Notes: a model not told the origin generated them from the sequence alone. A stretch of 64,000 bases of DNA from Stenotrophomonas lacuserhaii (GCF_014836545.1 NZ_JACSQS010000001.1:300928-364927), one strand, 5' to 3'; numbered from the stretch's first letter, positions 8,734 through 17,578 are shown. Translations and numbers: made by a program.

Positions 8734-9620
8734 GGGACGCTCCGCGCGGCAACCGCGTCGAGGAAGGCGGCCGTATCGAGCAGCGGCAGCCGATCGGGAT
8801 CGACGATTCCCTGGCGGGCCCAGATCTCCAACCCGTCACGGCAGTCGCCGTAAGCCGCGATCCGCGCTTCCAGCTGCTGCTGTGCCTGTTCGAGCGCGGC
8901 CAGCGGATCCTGGTCCGGGTCGCACGCGGCGATCGCGGCGACCGCGGCATCGGCGAACGCCTGCATGTGGTCGGCCACCAGCGCGGATGCCTCGCCTGTC
9001 AGGTAGCGGTGCTTGCCACCGGTCACCCGCCACACCAGCGCGCGATCGCGCGAGTCGAACTCTTCCACGCCGCGGACGGTTTCAATCACTTCCGGGCCTG
9101 ACAGCGACAGACGGCCTTCCTCGGACATCAGCACGGCCGAGCAGCAGCGGGCGACGATGCCCATGCCGCCGAATGCACCATTGCCGCTACCCACCAGCGC
9201 GATGACCGGAACACCCTCGGCGCGTGCGGCAAGGACCGCGCGCATGATTTCGGAGATGGCGACCAGCCCGGCATTGGCCTCGTGCAGGCGCACCCCGCCG
9301 CTGTCCAGCAGCAACAACACTGCTTCCGGGCGCTGCTCGCGGGCGCGTTCCAGCAGGCCGGTCAGCTTGGCGCCATGCACCTCGCCCACACCGCCGCCCA
9401 TGAAGGCGCCTTGCTGTGCAGCGACCAGCACCTCGCGCCCCTGCAGGCGCCCGGCACCGACCACGATGCCATCGTCGAATGCGCCGGGCACGTCCAGCTG
9501 CGCCAGATGCGGGCTGATGGTGCGGCGGCGCGGTCCGAAGAATTCGCTGAAGCTGCCGGCATCCAGCAGGCCCTCGATGCGCTCGCGCGCATCGGCTTCG
9601 TAGTAGCTGCGCTGGTTCAT
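8730..9620 (-). CDS. mdcD: Malonate decarboxylase beta subunit MdcD
   Basis: This is a 296-residue biotin-independent malonate decarboxylase beta subunit. It resembles the N-domain of acetyl-CoA carboxylase carboxyltransferases: SEFFGPRRRT near the start, VLLLLDSGGVRLHEANAGL and the glycine-rich GSGNGAFGGMGIVA oxyanion region. It acts in the cytoplasm as the partner of MdcE. Its start overlaps the mdcC stop and its stop overlaps the mdcE start. Confidence 0.94.
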   Translation of the reverse strand: MNQRSYYEADARERIEGLLDAGSFSEFFGPRRRTISPHLAQLDVPGAFDDGIVVGAGRLQGREVLVAAQQGAFMGGGVGEVHGAKLTGLLERAREQRPEAVLLLLDSGGVRLHEANAGLVAISEIMRAVLAARAEGVPVIALVGSGNGAFGGMGIVARCCSAVLMSEEGRLSLSGPEVIETVRGVEEFDSRDRALVWRVTGGKHRYLTGEASALVADHMQAFADAAVAAIAACDPDQDPLAALEQAQQQLEARIAAYGDCRDGLEIWARQGIVDPDRLPLLDTAAFLDAVAARSVP

Positions 9621-9940
9621 GCGGCACTCCCGCGTTCGGCAAGGGTTTCCAGCGCCTGCTGCAGGCGCAGGCTGACCACCGCCGGGGTGGCGCCGGCATC
9701 ATTCAGTGACAGGCGGACATCGCGCAGCGGGTGGCGGGCGGCGAAATCGGCCAGCACCGCCTGCCAGACATCGCCGAAACCGCGCGCGGAGGTGATCACC
9801 TCGATCTCCATCGCGCCATCCAGGGGGGCCGGCTCGACCAGCACTTCCAGATTGCCGGAGGCGACCACGCCGACCAGCGCATGCAGCTCGGCGCTGCCAA
9901 GTTCCTGGGTGCCGGGAAAGCGATAACGAAGGGTTTCCAT
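9617..9940 (-). CDS. mdcC: Malonate decarboxylase acyl carrier protein (delta subunit) MdcC
   Basis: This 107-residue acyl carrier subunit carries the phosphoribosyl-dephospho-CoA arm. The segment VGVVASGNLEVLVEP matches the region of the modified serine, so Ser28 is the likely attachment site (inference from family alignment by eye). It receives malonyl groups from MdcH or MdcA and delivers them to MdcD/MdcE. It sits between mdcA and mdcD as in other mdc operons. Confidence 0.92.
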   Translation of the reverse strand: METLRYRFPGTQELGSAELHALVGVVASGNLEVLVEPAPLDGAMEIEVITSARGFGDVWQAVLADFAARHPLRDVRLSLNDAGATPAVVSLRLQQALETLAERGSAA

Positions 9941-9952
9941 GCAGAGTGTCCC

Positions 9953-11596
9953 TTACCAGTTGCGGAAACGTTTGGGCGGGTCGTACAGGCCGCCGGACCA
10001 GTGCACCAGGTCCTTCACCGAGCGCGCGGCCAGCAGGTCGCGGCTGGCATCGCGGCTGCGCACGCCAAGGTCTTCGGCGCGGCGGATCACCCCGCGGTCG
10101 CGCAGGTTCTCCACCATCGCCTTGTCGCGCGCCATGCCGACGGCGGTGTAGCCGGCGACCCCGCGGATCGCCTGTTCGCGCTCTTCCGGGGTGCGGCACA
10201 GCAGCAGGTTGGCGATGCCTTCTTCGGTGAGGATGTGGGTGACATCGTCGCCATAGATCATCACCGGCGGCAGCGGCATGTTCGCCCGCTCGGCCAGTTC
10301 CCAGGCGTCGAGACGGTCGACGAAGGCCGGCGCCATGTGTTCGCGGAAGGTTTCCACCATCTGCACCACCAGCTTGCGTCCGCGCGGCATCTGGCCGGGC
10401 AGGGCAGCCTGCTGGCCGGCCTTCAGCCAGGCCGGACTGGCGTGGCGGCGGCCGCGGGCGTCGGAGCCCATGTTCGGCGCGCCGCCGAAACCGGCAATGC
10501 GGTCGCGGGTTGCGGTGGAACTGTTGCCCTGCAGGTCGATCTGCAGCGTGGACCCGATGAACATGTCGCAGGCATACAACCCGGCGGTCTGCGAGAACGC
10601 GCGGTTGGAGCGCATGCTGCCGTCGGCGCCGGTGAAGAACACGTCCGGGCGGGCCTGGATGTACTTCTCCATGCCCAGCTCGGACCCGAAGGAATGCACG
10701 GATTTGACGAAGCCGGATTCGATCGCCGGGATCAGCGCCGGATGCGGGTTGAGCGCCCAGTGGCTGCCGATCTTGCCTTTCAGCCCCAGCGACTCCGCAT
10801 AGGTGGGCAGCAGCAGTTCAATGGCTGCGGTATCGAAACCTATGCCGTGGTTGAGGCGCTGCACGCCGTATTCGGCGTAGATGCCCTTGATCGCCATCAT
10901 CGCCATCAGCACCTGGATCTCGGAGATCTGCGCCGGATCACGGGTGAACAGCGGTTCGATGTAGTTGGGACGCGGCGCCAGGGTCACGAAGTCGACCCAG
11001 TCGGCCGGGATGTCGACGCGGGGAAGCGTGTCGAGGATCTCGTTGACCTGGGCGATGACGATGCCGCCACGGAACGCGGTGGCCTCCACGATTACCGGGG
11101 TGTCCTCGGTATTGGGACCGGTGTAGAGGTTGCCGTGGCGGTCGGCGGCCTGCGCGGCCACCAGTGCGATCTTCGGGGTGAGATCGATGAAATAGCGGCC
11201 GAACAGCTCCAGGTAGGTGTGGATGGCGCCGATGTCGATGCGGCCTTCGGCCACCAGCCCGGCCAGCCGCGCGCCCTGCGGTCCAGAGAACGAGAAGTCC
11301 AGGCGCTTGGCGATGCCACGCTCGAACACGTCTAGATGCGAAGGCAGCGACAACACCGACTGCACCATGTGCAGGTCGCGCACCCGTTCTGGATTGACCT
11401 GGGCCAGCGACTCGGCAAGGAAGTCAGCCTGCTTCTGGTTGTTGCCTTCCAGGCAGACCCGGTCGCCCGGTTCGATGACCGCCTCGAACAGATCGGTCAC
11501 GCGGGCGTGCGGCACCTCGCGCTGCAGTCCGGCCTCGGCGGCCCGCTGCAGCCGCTGTTGGCGCTGTTGCTCAAGGGTATTCCAGACACGGGTCAT
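9953..11596 (-). CDS. mdcA: Malonate decarboxylase alpha subunit MdcA (acetyl-S-ACP:malonate ACP transferase)
   Basis: This 547-residue protein is the first gene of the malonate operon. It belongs to the CoA-transferase-like MdcA family: EAVIEPGDRVCLEGNNQKQAD, GSELGMEKYIQARPDVFF and the end GGLYDPPKRFRNW are family-typical. It exchanges malonate for acetate on the acyl carrier, so each cycle consumes free malonate and releases acetate. On the minus strand, AAAGG upstream of the ATG can serve as ribosome binding site. Two GTAATTAC palindromes lie 14-32 bases upstream of the start codon. Confidence 0.95.
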   Translation of the reverse strand: MTRVWNTLEQQRQQRLQRAAEAGLQREVPHARVTDLFEAVIEPGDRVCLEGNNQKQADFLAESLAQVNPERVRDLHMVQSVLSLPSHLDVFERGIAKRLDFSFSGPQGARLAGLVAEGRIDIGAIHTYLELFGRYFIDLTPKIALVAAQAADRHGNLYTGPNTEDTPVIVEATAFRGGIVIAQVNEILDTLPRVDIPADWVDFVTLAPRPNYIEPLFTRDPAQISEIQVLMAMMAIKGIYAEYGVQRLNHGIGFDTAAIELLLPTYAESLGLKGKIGSHWALNPHPALIPAIESGFVKSVHSFGSELGMEKYIQARPDVFFTGADGSMRSNRAFSQTAGLYACDMFIGSTLQIDLQGNSSTATRDRIAGFGGAPNMGSDARGRRHASPAWLKAGQQAALPGQMPRGRKLVVQMVETFREHMAPAFVDRLDAWELAERANMPLPPVMIYGDDVTHILTEEGIANLLLCRTPEEREQAIRGVAGYTAVGMARDKAMVENLRDRGVIRRAEDLGVRSRDASRDLLAARSVKDLVHWSGGLYDPPKRFRNW

Positions 11597-11609
11597 GCCA
11601 CTGACCTTT

Positions 11610-11628
11610 GTAATTACGGAGTAATTAC
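11610..11628. promoter_or_regulatory. Twin GTAATTAC palindrome, putative operator of the mdc operon
   Basis: Two perfect 8-base palindromes GTAATTAC (11610-11617 and 11621-11628) are set 11 bp apart centre to centre, about one helical turn, just ahead of mdcA. The GT-N4-AC shape fits the general dyads bound by FadR-subfamily GntR proteins, one of which is encoded at the end of the operon. Their position next to the start codon fits repression. The match to a specific MdcY site has not been tested. Confidence 0.6.
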
Positions 11629-11743
11629 GACGCTATCACCGGATTCCCGACCCTGCAAGCGCGAGTGCAGCAGAAATACCAGCGCACTCGAATCACTGCG
11701 GATGCGTATCATCCGTATCTTTGACCCGCCGCCGGAGTCCTGC

Positions 11744-12067
11744 TTGACCTCTCTTCACCCGATCAGTCCGATGGGCCGCGTGTTCGCGTGGACCGCTTTC
11801 TTCGAAGCCCTGACCTGGGCAGGCCTGCTGCTGGGCATGTGGCTGAAATACGGTCCGCAGACCACCGAGTCGGTGGTCTGGCTGTTCGGCCGCCTGCATG
11901 GGGTGGTCTTCATGGCCTACGTGGCGGTGACCGTGGTGGCTGCACTGCGGCTGCGTTGGCCGTGGTGGGCGACCCTGCTGGCGCTGTTGGCGGCGGTGCC
12001 GCCGCTGGTTACCCTGCCGCTGGAATGGTGGTTCCGCCGCCGCGGATTGTTGTCGGCCCAGCGCTGA
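11744..12067 (+). CDS. DUF3817 small membrane protein
   Basis: This 107-residue protein fits the DUF3817 family, small three-helix inner-membrane proteins of unknown function (GRVFAWTAFFEALTWAGLLLGM, FGRLHGVVFMAYVAV and a third hydrophobic segment). The TTG at 11744 was chosen because GGAG stands seven bases upstream (11733-11736). An in-frame ATG at 11702 would add 14 residues and has no clear ribosome binding site. It is divergent from the mdc operon and convergent with the MFS gene. Confidence 0.72.
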   Translation: MTSLHPISPMGRVFAWTAFFEALTWAGLLLGMWLKYGPQTTESVVWLFGRLHGVVFMAYVAVTVVAALRLRWPWWATLLALLAAVPPLVTLPLEWWFRRRGLLSAQR

Positions 12068-12085
12068 GGCGCAGCCGCTCAGCGC
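12061..12085. terminator. Bidirectional hairpin between convergent genes
   Basis: GCGCTGAG (12061-12068) pairs perfectly with CTCAGCGC (12078-12085) around a nine-base loop. The stem includes the stop codons of both converging genes. It has no T-run, so function as a terminator is inferred from position. Confidence 0.45.
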
Positions 12086-13215
12086 ACCGCGCGCGCCGCG
12101 ATGCCGACCAGCAGCAGGGCGATGGCCACCAGGACGAAGGCGGTCACCAGGCTGCTCAGCTGGGCCACCAGCCCGACCAGTGCCGGACCGGCCAGAACGC
12201 CGGCATAGCCCAGCGTGGTGACCGCGGGAATCGCAAGGCTTTCCGGCATCGCCTTCTGGTTGCCGGCCAGGGTGAACAGCACCGGCACGATGTTGGCGCA
12301 GCCCAGGCCGACCAGCGCATAGCCGATCAGTGCCATCGGCAGCGCGCTGGCGAAGGTGGCCAACAGCAGGCCAGTGGCTGCCACCGCACCGCCGATCAGC
12401 ACCGCACGCTGCTGGCCCAGCCACGCCACAGCGCGATCACCGAACAGGCGGGTGACGGTCATCGCGACCGAAAAGACCAGGAAGCCCAGGCCCGCACGGC
12501 CCGCCGGCACACCCTGCACCTGGTTGAGGAACACCGCGCTCCAGTCCAGCATCACGCCCTCGCCGAGGAAGGCAACGAAGCACAACACACCGATCAGCAA
12601 TACGATGCCGCGCGGGATGGCGAACATCGGCGCATCGCCGGGCGCGCGCTCGCTACGCCAGTACGGCGCGGCCACCAGCACCACCGTGGCCATCGCCGCC
12701 ACCAGCAGGCAGGCGCCGACCCACGGCGCCACGCCGAGCGCGAGCAGGCCGGTCATCGCCGCCGCGCCGATCGCCCCGCCGATGCTGTAGAAGGCATGGA
12801 ATCCGGACATCATCGGGCGCCGGGCATCGCGCTCGACCATCACCGCCTGCAGGTTCATGACGCAGTCGCAGGCGCCGATGCCTGCCCCGAACACGAACAG
12901 GGCCAGCGCCAGGCTTATCGCCGATGGGGCGAGGGACAGCAGCGGCAGGGTCAGGCCGGCCATCAGCAGGGTCACCAGCATCACCGCGCGGCAGCCGAAG
13001 CGGGCCGCCAGGGCGCCGGCCACCGGCATCGCCAGCAGCGAGCCGGCGCCCAGGCAGAGCAGGGTCAGGCCGAGGCCGCCTTCATCCAGGCCGGTGCGTG
13101 CCTTGGCGAAGGGAATCAGCGGGGCCCAGGCCGCGATGGCGAAGCCGGGCAGGAAGAACACAGCGCGCGTGGCATGCTGCTGCCGCGCGCCAACGGGGAA
13201 GGAGGCTGCAGACAT
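12079..13215 (-). CDS. MFS transporter, YbjJ-like
   Basis: This 378-residue major facilitator has about twelve hydrophobic segments. Family features include GFAIAAWAPLIPFAKARTGL near the N-terminus and a motif-A-like stretch between segments 2 and 3 (GALAARFGCRA). It resembles the YbjJ/fucose-permease-like branch, whose substrates are mostly unknown. The DeoR-family gene 20 bases upstream is on the same strand and probably controls it, suggesting a sugar or sugar-derived substrate. That substrate class is inference. Confidence 0.8.
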   Translation of the reverse strand: MSAASFPVGARQQHATRAVFFLPGFAIAAWAPLIPFAKARTGLDEGGLGLTLLCLGAGSLLAMPVAGALAARFGCRAVMLVTLLMAGLTLPLLSLAPSAISLALALFVFGAGIGACDCVMNLQAVMVERDARRPMMSGFHAFYSIGGAIGAAAMTGLLALGVAPWVGACLLVAAMATVVLVAAPYWRSERAPGDAPMFAIPRGIVLLIGVLCFVAFLGEGVMLDWSAVFLNQVQGVPAGRAGLGFLVFSVAMTVTRLFGDRAVAWLGQQRAVLIGGAVAATGLLLATFASALPMALIGYALVGLGCANIVPVLFTLAGNQKAMPESLAIPAVTTLGYAGVLAGPALVGLVAQLSSLVTAFVLVAIALLLVGIAARAVR

Positions 13216-13235
13216 CGGTAGGCTCGGTAGGGGAG

Positions 13236-14021
13236 TCAGATGGAAGGAGCGGCGCTGACGATCACGTCCAGTCCCTGCAGGCGCAGCGCATCGACCAGCG
13301 CGGCGGGCGCATCGGCTTCGACAAGCAGCACGTCAACCTGCTCGCGCGAGGCGATCCGATGGCTGGCGATCGCGCCGAGTTTTTCGTTGCTGACGACCAC
13401 CACCACGCGGTCGGCGCAGCGCACCAGTGCACGCTTGAAGGCGGCTTCCTCGCCGTCCACCGCCCAGGCGGTGCCCTCGCTGTCGATCGCGCAGGTGCCG
13501 GCGAAGCAGACATCCACGTGCAGGCCGGCGAGGCATTCCATCGCCTGGCTGCCGAGCACCCCGCCGGAACGCCGGTCCAGGCGGCCGCCGATCAGGCTGA
13601 CCTCGATCCCCTCGCGCGCCATCAACAGCAGGGCGATGTCCGGTGCGTTGGTGACCACCCGCAGTTGCAGATGACGCGGCAACATCGCGGCGATGGCGCT
13701 GTTGGTCGATCCGGCATCCAGCGCGATGAGCTCACCGTGGCGGACCAGGCCGGCCGCCTGCTCGGCGAGTGCCCGCTTGCGCGGCAGGTCCTGCTGCTGG
13801 CGCTCGGCCAGCGGCGGGAAGGTCGGGGTGAGTGGCAACGCACCGCCGTGCACGCGCCGGCAAAGACCGCGCTGGGCGAGGTCGCGCAGGTCGCGGCGGA
13901 TGGAGTCCTCCGACACGCCGAACTGCAGCGCCAACGGCGTGGCAAGGACGCGGCCGTGTTCGCGCAGCAGCTGCAGGATGGCCTGCTGGCGCTCGCCGGG
14001 CAGGGTGTCGGTAATGCTCAT
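13236..14021 (-). CDS. DeoR/GlpR-family transcription regulator
   Basis: This 261-residue protein has an N-terminal DeoR helix-turn-helix (QQAILQLLREHGRVLATPLA, then GVSEDSIRRDLRDLAQRGLCRRVHGGA) and a C-terminal DeoRC sugar-phosphate sensing domain with LDAGSTNSAIA. ATG 14021 was chosen because the HTH then begins about residue 10, as in the family. The frame is open upstream to 14132 but lacks family-like sequence there. It is co-directional with the MFS gene. Three phased CGTGCA repeats 85-110 bases upstream are good candidates for its own operator. Confidence 0.88.
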   Translation of the reverse strand: MSITDTLPGERQQAILQLLREHGRVLATPLALQFGVSEDSIRRDLRDLAQRGLCRRVHGGALPLTPTFPPLAERQQQDLPRKRALAEQAAGLVRHGELIALDAGSTNSAIAAMLPRHLQLRVVTNAPDIALLLMAREGIEVSLIGGRLDRRSGGVLGSQAMECLAGLHVDVCFAGTCAIDSEGTAWAVDGEEAAFKRALVRCADRVVVVVSNEKLGAIASHRIASREQVDVLLVEADAPAALVDALRLQGLDVIVSAAPSI

Positions 14022-14322
14022 CGGAGTGGTGCCGCAGGCAACGGGGAGGGCATGGGCGGGCACGCGGTCTGGGCGGATTGTCATCCTATCGAGTCGATGC
14101 GCGTTCGTGCAATAGCGTGCATCATCGTGCATACGTATTCACTGACCTGCTGCGCGTCCGCTGCCCGTGCCGCGATCAACCGCGCCCTGCAACGCGGGGC
14201 GCCGCAACGTGATGCGCGCGAAAGTCATCCCATCGCGACGGCACGACCGGTACGCTGCAGCGCATGATGGCGACGGGAACCGGAAGGATGGTCAACGCAT
14301 GGTGGTAGGACGGAGTGGCGCG
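14022..14322. other. Divergent intergenic region between the DeoR gene and moaA
   Basis: This 301-base gap must hold the promoters of the DeoR/MFS pair and of the molybdenum operon. Apart from the phased repeats listed separately, no clear -35/-10 pair was recognised and no molybdenum-cofactor riboswitch fold could be made out by eye. Confidence 0.6.
14106..14131. promoter_or_regulatory. Three CGTGCA direct repeats at exact 10-bp spacing
   Basis: CGTGCA occurs at 14106-14111, 14116-14121 and 14126-14131, separated by four unrelated bases each time, so all copies face the same side of the helix. DeoR-family proteins often bind tandem direct repeats, and such a gene begins 85 bases away. The repeats could instead serve the divergent moaA operon. 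Confidence 0.55.
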
Positions 14323-15318
14323 ATGGTCGATGGGAGCGCGCCTGCGCTCGGGGACAGCTTCGGCCGTCGTTTTCCTTACCTGCGCCTGTCGCTAACCGAG
14401 GCCTGCAACTTCAGCTGCAGTTACTGCCTGCCCGATGGCTATCACGGCGAAGCCGGCCCGGGGTTTCTTGGCGTGGCGGAGATCCAGCGGCTGGTGCGTG
14501 GCTTCGCGGCACTGGGCATGCACAAGATCCGCCTGACCGGCGGCGAGCCCAGCCTGCGCAAGGACCTGGAGCAGGTCATCGAAGTGGTTGCCGCCGTCCC
14601 GGGCATCCGCAAGGTGGCCATCACCACCAATGGCACGCTGCTGCCCCGTCGGTTGCCCGGCTGGCATCGTGCCGGCCTGACCGCGCTCAATGTCAGCATG
14701 GACAGCCTGCGGCGCGATCGTTTTCATGCCCTGACCGGCCACGACCGGCAGCCGGAAATCCTGCAGGGCCTGCAGATGGCGCAGGCACTGGATATTCCAT
14801 CGGTGAAACTCAATGCGGTGCTGCTGCGCGGGGTCAACGATGACGAGCTGCCGCAGTGGATGGACTTCCTGCGCGAGCGACCGGTCAGCGTGCGCTTCAT
14901 CGAACTGATGCGCACCGGCGACAACGAGGCCTACTTCCTGCAGCACCACCGGCGCGCGGACGAGGTCATCAGCCAGTTGCTGGAGGCCGGCTGGAGCGAG
15001 CGCCCGCGTTATCCCGATGCCGGGCCGGCGCGCGAGTTCGGCCATCCGGGGCACCGTGGCACGGTCGGCATCATCGCCCCGTACGCCCGTGATTTCTGCA
15101 GCAGCTGCAACCGCCTGCGGGTGACCGCGCGTGGTGACCTGCGGCTGTGCCTGTTCGGTGAGTTCGGCGTGCCGCTGCGCCCGCTGCTGCAGTCCGACGA
15201 CGACTTCGACGCCCTGCTGGCCCGCATCACGACCCAGCTCGGGTTGAAGGCGGCCGGCCACGGCTTGCACCAGGGCCAGACCGGGTTGATCCCGCACCTG
15301 GCCTCCATTGGAGGATGA
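14323..15318 (+). CDS. moaA: GTP 3',8-cyclase MoaA
   Basis: This 331-residue radical-SAM enzyme performs the first step of molybdopterin synthesis, making cyclic 8,8-dihydro-GTP from GTP. The N-terminal cluster motif is Cys28-x3-Cys32-x2-Cys35 (CNFSCSYC). The C-terminal cluster cysteines lie in FCSSCNRLRVT and LRLCLFGE, and the protein ends in the conserved Gly-Gly. ATG 14323 has GGAG seven bases upstream; ATG 14299 is an alternative. It is the first of eight overlapping genes for cofactor synthesis and molybdate uptake. Confidence 0.95.
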   Translation: MVDGSAPALGDSFGRRFPYLRLSLTEACNFSCSYCLPDGYHGEAGPGFLGVAEIQRLVRGFAALGMHKIRLTGGEPSLRKDLEQVIEVVAAVPGIRKVAITTNGTLLPRRLPGWHRAGLTALNVSMDSLRRDRFHALTGHDRQPEILQGLQMAQALDIPSVKLNAVLLRGVNDDELPQWMDFLRERPVSVRFIELMRTGDNEAYFLQHHRRADEVISQLLEAGWSERPRYPDAGPAREFGHPGHRGTVGIIAPYARDFCSSCNRLRVTARGDLRLCLFGEFGVPLRPLLQSDDDFDALLARITTQLGLKAAGHGLHQGQTGLIPHLASIGG

Positions 15319-16325
15319 AAGACAGCATGAGTGGTGAGATGAGCGCGGCCTTCCACATGGCCGATGTGCGTGACAAACGGATCACCCGACGCCGCGCGGT
15401 GGCGGTCGGCGAGCTGTTGGCCGGCCCGCTGGCCTATCCGATGATTCTCGAGCGCCGCCTGCCCAAGGGCGATGCGCTGGTGATGGCAGAAATTGCCGGG
15501 CTGCAGGGCGCCAAGATGGCATCGGCGCTGATGCCGCTGTGCCATCCTCTGCCGCTGGAACTGGTGCGCGTGCACTGTGCGCCGGTGCCCGGACGACACG
15601 CCATCCGCGTGTGGTGCGAGTGCGCCAGCGAGGCCCGTACCGGTGTGGAGATGGAAGCCTTGGCGGGGGTCAATGCCGCGCTGCTGACGCTGTACGACCT
15701 GACCAAACCCGTGGAACCGGCGCTGGAGATCAGTGGCGTGCGGCTGCTGTTCAAGGAGGGGGGCAAGCGCGGGGTATGGATCCATCCGCAGGGCCTGGAT
15801 GCGCAGGAAACCGAACGCTTCGCGCCGCGTCCGCCGCTGCAGCTGCAGGGCGCGCGCAGTGCGGTGCTGACGCTGAGTGATCGTGCCAGCGATGGCCGCT
15901 ATGAGGATCGTTCCGGGCCGGTCCTGGTGCAGGGCCTGCAGGCGTTGGGCGCGGAGGTCGCGTTCGCCGAGGTGCTGGCCGATGGCATCGAACCGCTTGC
16001 CTCGCGCCTGCGCGCGCTGGCGGCCGAGGGCGTGCAGCTGTGCCTGTGCACCGGCGGCACCGGACTGGGGCCGCGTGACCTGACTCCCGAAGCGCTGCAG
16101 TCGCTGGGCGGCCGGCGGGTCGAGGGACTGGCGCAGATGCTGCGCGCGCTCAGTGCCCAGCACACACCGATGGGCTGGCTCAGTCGGGCCGAGGCGGTGC
16201 AGCTGGGCGGCATGCTGGTGTTCGCCCTGCCGGGCAGCCCGCGCGCCGCCGCGCAATGCCTGGAGATGCTGGCGCCCTTGCTGGGCCATGCCCTGGCGAT
16301 GGTGACGGGCAGGGGGCACGCGTGA
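15315..16325 (+). CDS. moaCB: MoaC-MoaB/MogA bifunctional fusion
   Basis: This 336-residue protein joins two enzymes. Residues 1 to about 165 are MoaC (cyclic pyranopterin phosphate synthase: MPLCHPLPLELV and the lysine-rich KEGGKRG). Residues from about 180 onward are a MoaB/MogA-type molybdopterin adenylyltransferase domain (VLTLSDRASDGRYEDRSGP, CTGGTGLGPRDLTPEAL). The start overlaps the moaA stop (ATGA); in-frame ATGs at 15327 and 15339 are alternatives. The fusion links an early and a late step of the same pathway, and such MoaCB proteins are known in related bacteria. Confidence 0.92.
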   Translation: MKDSMSGEMSAAFHMADVRDKRITRRRAVAVGELLAGPLAYPMILERRLPKGDALVMAEIAGLQGAKMASALMPLCHPLPLELVRVHCAPVPGRHAIRVWCECASEARTGVEMEALAGVNAALLTLYDLTKPVEPALEISGVRLLFKEGGKRGVWIHPQGLDAQETERFAPRPPLQLQGARSAVLTLSDRASDGRYEDRSGPVLVQGLQALGAEVAFAEVLADGIEPLASRLRALAAEGVQLCLCTGGTGLGPRDLTPEALQSLGGRRVEGLAQMLRALSAQHTPMGWLSRAEAVQLGGMLVFALPGSPRAAAQCLEMLAPLLGHALAMVTGRGHA

Positions 16326-17578
16326 TCGCCTATGCCGAGGCGCTGCGCATCGTGCTGGAGGCGGCACCGTTGTTGCCGGACGAGCCGGTCACGCTGGACC
16401 AGGCGTGCGGCCGCACGCTGTCCGCGCCCGTTTACAGCCCACAGTGCGTTCCTCCGTTCGACAATTCCGCGATGGACGGCTTCGCGCTGCGCCTGGACGG
16501 ATCCATGGCCACGGCGGGCAGTGAATTCGATGTGTTTGGTTGGCAGGCCGCCGGGGATGCGGCAAGCGTCGCGGGCAACGGGGCATGGGAGATCATGACC
16601 GGTGCACGTCTTCCGGATGGCCTGGACAGCGTGGTGCCGGTGGAGCAGGTGGAGATCCTGCGCAGCGAAGGCGGACGCCCGCTGCGGGTGCGCCTGCGCG
16701 CCGACGTAGCGCCTTTGCAGTTCGTGCGCCTGCGCGGCCAGGATGTGCAGTCCGGCGAACAGGTGCTGGCAGAAGGTGAGTGCCTGGACCTCAATGCGCT
16801 GAGCCTGCTGCATGCCATCGGCGCCGGGCAGGTGAGGGTCAGGACGCGTCCGCGCGCGGCCGTCATCGCCACCGGCAAGGAGCTGGTCAGCCAGGCCGGC
16901 CAGGCACTGCAGTCCGGACAGATCCGTGACAGCAGCCGACCCGCGCTGATCGCCCGGCTGCAGTTGGCCGGTGCGCAGGTGGTTGCCGATGCGCTGGTGG
17001 GTGATGAGGTGGCCGCCTTTGATGCGGCGCTGGACCAGGCGCTCGCGGCCGGCGCACAGGTGCTGGTGAGTACCGGCGCGGTGTCTGCCGGCCGCTACGA
17101 CTTCATACCCGCCGCGTTGCAGGCGCGCGGGGCGCACATCCTGTTCCACAAGGTGGCGATCCGCCCGGGCAAGCCGGTGCTGTTCGCGCGGCTGCCCTGC
17201 GGCGCGCTCTATTTCGGCCTGCCGGGCAACCCGGTATCGACCGCGGTCGGCCAGCGCTTCTTCGTGGAGCCGCTGCTGCGCGGCATGCTCGGCCTGCCGG
17301 CGGAGATTCCCTTGCAGTTGCCGCTTCTGGCTGCTGCGGAAAAACCGGAAGGCCTGCGCTTCCATGCGCGTGCGCGGGTTGAGATCGATGCCGGTGGGCA
17401 GATGGGCGTGCGCGTGTTGGCCGGGCAGGAATCGTTCCGGCTGACGTCTTCATTGCGGGCCAACGCGTGGGCGGTACTGGACGAAACAGGTGACCATGCC
17501 CCGGCCGGAACCCGGGTGCAGGTGATGGGCTGGGGCCACGCGACGCCCCTGCAGTTGAATGGAAAGGAGCAGGCATGA
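16322..17578 (+). CDS. moeA: Molybdopterin molybdenumtransferase MoeA
   Basis: This 418-residue MoeA inserts molybdate into adenylated molybdopterin. Family motifs are PPFDNSAMDGFAL near residue 45, STGAVSAGRYDFIP, KVAIRPGKPVLFA and FGLPGNPVST. The GTG at 16322 overlaps the stop of the MoaCB gene (GTGA) and gives the usual length. The frame continues upstream only inside moaCB. Confidence 0.93.
   Translation: MIAYAEALRIVLEAAPLLPDEPVTLDQACGRTLSAPVYSPQCVPPFDNSAMDGFALRLDGSMATAGSEFDVFGWQAAGDAASVAGNGAWEIMTGARLPDGLDSVVPVEQVEILRSEGGRPLRVRLRADVAPLQFVRLRGQDVQSGEQVLAEGECLDLNALSLLHAIGAGQVRVRTRPRAAVIATGKELVSQAGQALQSGQIRDSSRPALIARLQLAGAQVVADALVGDEVAAFDAALDQALAAGAQVLVSTGAVSAGRYDFIPAALQARGAHILFHKVAIRPGKPVLFARLPCGALYFGLPGNPVSTAVGQRFFVEPLLRGMLGLPAEIPLQLPLLAAAEKPEGLRFHARARVEIDAGGQMGVRVLAGQESFRLTSSLRANAWAVLDETGDHAPAGTRVQVMGWGHATPLQLNGKEQA

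Noticed and set aside
14022-14322. Possible molybdenum-cofactor riboswitch before moaA
   Set aside because: No matching conserved stems or loops could be traced by eye. A covariance-model search would be decisive.
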